The translations under genes were made by a program, and so were the position numbers. 64,000 bases of DNA from Cladocopium goreaui (Eukaryota > Sar > Dinophyceae > Suessiales > Symbiodiniaceae): assembly GCA_947184155.2 (NCBI GenBank), contig CAMXCT020002691.1, positions 1 to 64,000 on the forward strand. The letters run 5' to 3'. The notes under the pieces were generated by a model. It made no database searches, was not told where the DNA came from, and worked only from the letters and a program-made list of their open reading frames with translations. Shown here one piece after another: positions 62,075 to 64,000 of this stretch (positions are counted from its first letter, which is position 1; every line of letters begins with the position of its first letter).

Positions 62075-63816
62075 TCTTTTCCACGTAATCTCCGATATTT
62101 TTCTCTGCAACCTGCAATCTGTCGACAAGGCGGAACTTCTGAAGAGAAAGGTGAATGCTCATGGCGCAGTCTTGGTTCAAGCTAACCAAGACCGTAGTCT
62201 GTTGCAATGAAGAAGTCTGCGGCGTCAAAGCCAAAGACTAAGACCCTCAAAAGAGGAACCAAATCCAATCATTTGTGTGCCTACTGCAAAGGCAGAGGGC
62301 ACTACAGAACATCGTGTCCTGTTCTGGCGGCTGGCTTGCTCAAAGCTGCTGCGAAACATTCCCGAGTGGAAGATTTGGAGAAAGTTGTTCACAGTGGCAA
62401 ACCTTTGCGCCTGAATGTACCGCACAGGCCGCAACGTACTCTGAAGAGGGCACGTGGAAAGAGAGGTTTTGTGATTTCTAAAAAAAAGGCTCCAAAAGAA
62501 AAACCGAAGGGACCAAGTTTCGCAAGCAAAGAAATCGAGACAGGGAGAAGAAGCGAAAACCAAAGTCTGTCAAGCAGCAACAGCCAAGCTACAAGTTGAA
62601 AGAGATCAAAGCAGCGTTGACATTTCTGAAAAAGACTCGCTGGGTTAGAACTCAAACTCATTGCGGTTGCGGCGATCGCTTGGTGCAAGTTCCGTGGAAG
62701 TTGGGCGCGGCTCGTGGAGCTGGCCGCGCTTACTTGAGATGCGCAGGTTGTCGTAGCTGGTATGACTGTCTGGCCTTCAGTGCATTGCCGGTCCTCAAGA
62801 TGCCACTTCCTCTTGTGGTCAAGGTGATGAAACGCTACTTCCACGGTGCGTACGCAGAAAGTCTAGAGTCGTGCGCATCTGCCCTTGGACTCAGTGGTTC
62901 AGCGAGTTCTTCTTGTGTCAGTCGCCTGTTTGGAGCTCTACGCATTGCTGAGAACCGCTGCATGGACCATCGGCAAGGCAGCAGAACTTTGGCAGGCACG
63001 CTGTCGCTTCAAAAAGGGTTGCACGAAATGTTTGCAATGTCTTTTTACCTGCAGTGCCTGCATATTGTAATCCAGGTGATGATAAATCCCGGATGGAAAA
63101 ATTAGAAGTTGCTTCACAGGAATTTCGGACATGAAACATTGACCGACCGACCAGGAGATTTAGAAATGGATGGAACCAGGCTGCGCAAGTGGCGTCTGCC
63201 TGGAACTGGCAATAACTGCTATTTTCCAACTCTTCGGCGTCTACAAACGCGGAAACAACAGGCAAGGGTTGGGAAACTAAAACATGTGGACCTGGTTTTT
63301 GAAATTGTGGCTTGCACGATTGATAGGGGTTGCACGGTTGATAGTGTTCCCATCACTTCTCTGTCTCCAGTCAGGTTGTGCAATCTCCACCCACTGCCTC
63401 TCTGTACTTCGAAATCCTACGGAAAGCCACCCCCTGAGAGCAAGAAAAGAATCTTGGCTACAAATGCCATGAGCCAAGTAGATGCTGTCGACCAGCGAGG
63501 CCGAAAGAGCCTCTTGATCGCTGATGGCGCACGTTGTTACGCCCCATTGGGGCGCATGTACAAGATGATGGTGCGCCAGTGCAATCATAGCAAAGGAATT
63601 TTCAGCATCAACCGCAGAATCCGCGGACGAGGTTGGGTGAAGATTGACAGCTGTTGCACCATTCTGAAAGCTGGTGTGCCAGATAAGATAGCTTCAAAGT
63701 GTGGATCCAAACAAAATCCCTTGCTGTGGAAGTACATCCGCAGCGCACAATGGCGCTGGGAGATGAACTCTGCAGACCTGCTGGCCAAAACGGGCCTCTA
63801 CCTGGCAAAGCTGTGA
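62075..63816 (+). CDS. zinc-knuckle plus IS1595/ISXO2-like DDE transposase (frames broken)
   Basis: Three frames follow each other. (1) About 62080-62210 reads LQSVDKAELLKRKVNAHGAV, then LVQANQDRSLLQ, and meets the next frame at ATGA. (2) 62207-62599 holds a CCHC knuckle, CAYCKGRGHYRTSC (C-x2-C-x4-H-x4-C). (3) From the A8 run at 62480-62487, the -1 frame runs to 63816. It carries a zinc ribbon (HCGCGD...RCAGC), a helix-rich part, then EMDGTRLRKW, LIADGARCYAPL and VKIDSCC, candidate acidic residues of a DDE core, and LLWKYIRSAQWRW. This order fits the IS1595/ISXO2/Merlin superfamily. One in-frame TAG (63103-63105) lies between ribbon and core. The superfamily call is moderate; the copy is probably inactive, or is expressed by frameshift. 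No terminal inverted repeat was found in the window. Confidence 0.6.
62480..62487 (+). promoter_or_regulatory. A8 run at a -1 frame switch
   Basis: The zinc-knuckle frame reads AAA AAA AAG here, and the transposase frame is one base back. A-AAA-AAG is a known -1 slippery heptamer and is used by bacterial insertion sequences. A missing A (A9 to A8) would give the same picture. Confidence 0.35.
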
Positions 63817-64000
63817 ACTGAAGAAAGGAAAACGAACTCGGAACGTTTTTGACCACAAAATGCTGGAAGGGTTGACGAAAGCATCTTGCGATGAACTTTT
63901 TTTTAGCCATTATTTTGATCCCAGAAAGTGCGTTTGGCTAGCACAAGAACGACAATTTTCAGAAATCATGGGACGGTGAAAGATCCGTCGGGATGTTTAT
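63817..64000. other. 3' flank of the transposase gene
   Basis: No exon or repeat is seen up to the end of the window. Confidence 0.4.

Noticed and set aside
63076-63119. A 44-nt GT-AG intron removing the TAG in the transposase
   Set aside because: Joining 63075 to 63120 shifts the frame away from the DDE core, so it does not rescue the reading frame.
1-64000. CRISPR array
   Set aside because: All repeat arrays are head-to-tail tandems without unique spacers of constant length.
1-64000. Complete spliced-leader RNA gene, tRNA or rRNA genes
   Set aside because: Only partial leader 3'-end matches were seen; no cloverleaf or rRNA core was recognised by eye.
1-64000. Reverse transcriptase or LTR retrotransposon
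   Set aside because: No YxDD core, integrase HHCC or long direct terminal repeats were found, although the methyltransferase type is known from retroelements.

Overview
Organism. The window looks like dinoflagellate nuclear DNA (Suessiales/Symbiodiniaceae-like). Many short coding blocks are separated by short introns with GT, GC and probable GA donors. A minisatellite carries the CCCTAAA telomere heptamer. Spliced-leader-like relics sit just before two plus-strand gene starts. Several exon families resemble, from memory, large expanded families of unnamed dinoflagellate proteins. No rRNA, tRNA, CRISPR array or bacterial-style operon was seen. Exon ends were read by eye from frame and splice sites, so most minus-strand coordinates are approximate.

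L​ayout. The window alternates between two kinds of DNA. Plus-strand blocks (1-5.4 kb, 29.4-33.5 kb, 56.4-64 kb) have compact genes, few introns, GC-containing minisatellites and no long (TA)n runs. Minus-strand blocks (about 5.45-29.42 kb and 33.52-56.40 kb) are AT-rich, full of (TA)n and (GATA)n microsatellites, and hold dozens of small exons all on the minus strand. Each minus block is 23-24 kb and is bounded by an imperfect inverted repeat. For the second block this repeat is 21/26 identical, with clustered ATGTTGCCGGTGCCA motifs just inside both ends.

Plus blocks. Block 1 has a two-exon gene with a hAT-dimerisation-like motif, a C5-cytosine DNA methyltransferase with one frameshift, and a basic/acidic Zn-finger-like protein. 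Block 2 (29.5-33.4 kb) is one multi-exon gene of unknown function; one of its introns is made largely of a telomere-like 32-bp repeat. Block 3 has a GRF-like zinc-finger exon, then a CCHC zinc knuckle joined through an A8 run to an IS1595/ISXO2-like DDE transposase. A phased 11/21/31-bp repeat field lies ahead of them.

Minus blocks. Both blocks carry the same succession of modules: an exon group with PC...IE(N/Q)P motifs, then basic or coiled-coil exons, a lysine-rich KAKGKAK exon, a 'LPHE' exon, a 'GDG/GDD' exon and a final group with 'RP(K/E)(G/H)H'-type motifs. They look like two old, diverged, head-to-tail copies of one giant unit. The reading offered here is that these are giant intron-bearing mobile or segmentally duplicated cassettes next to true transposon genes and a transposon-type DNA methyltransferase. 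That reading is inference.
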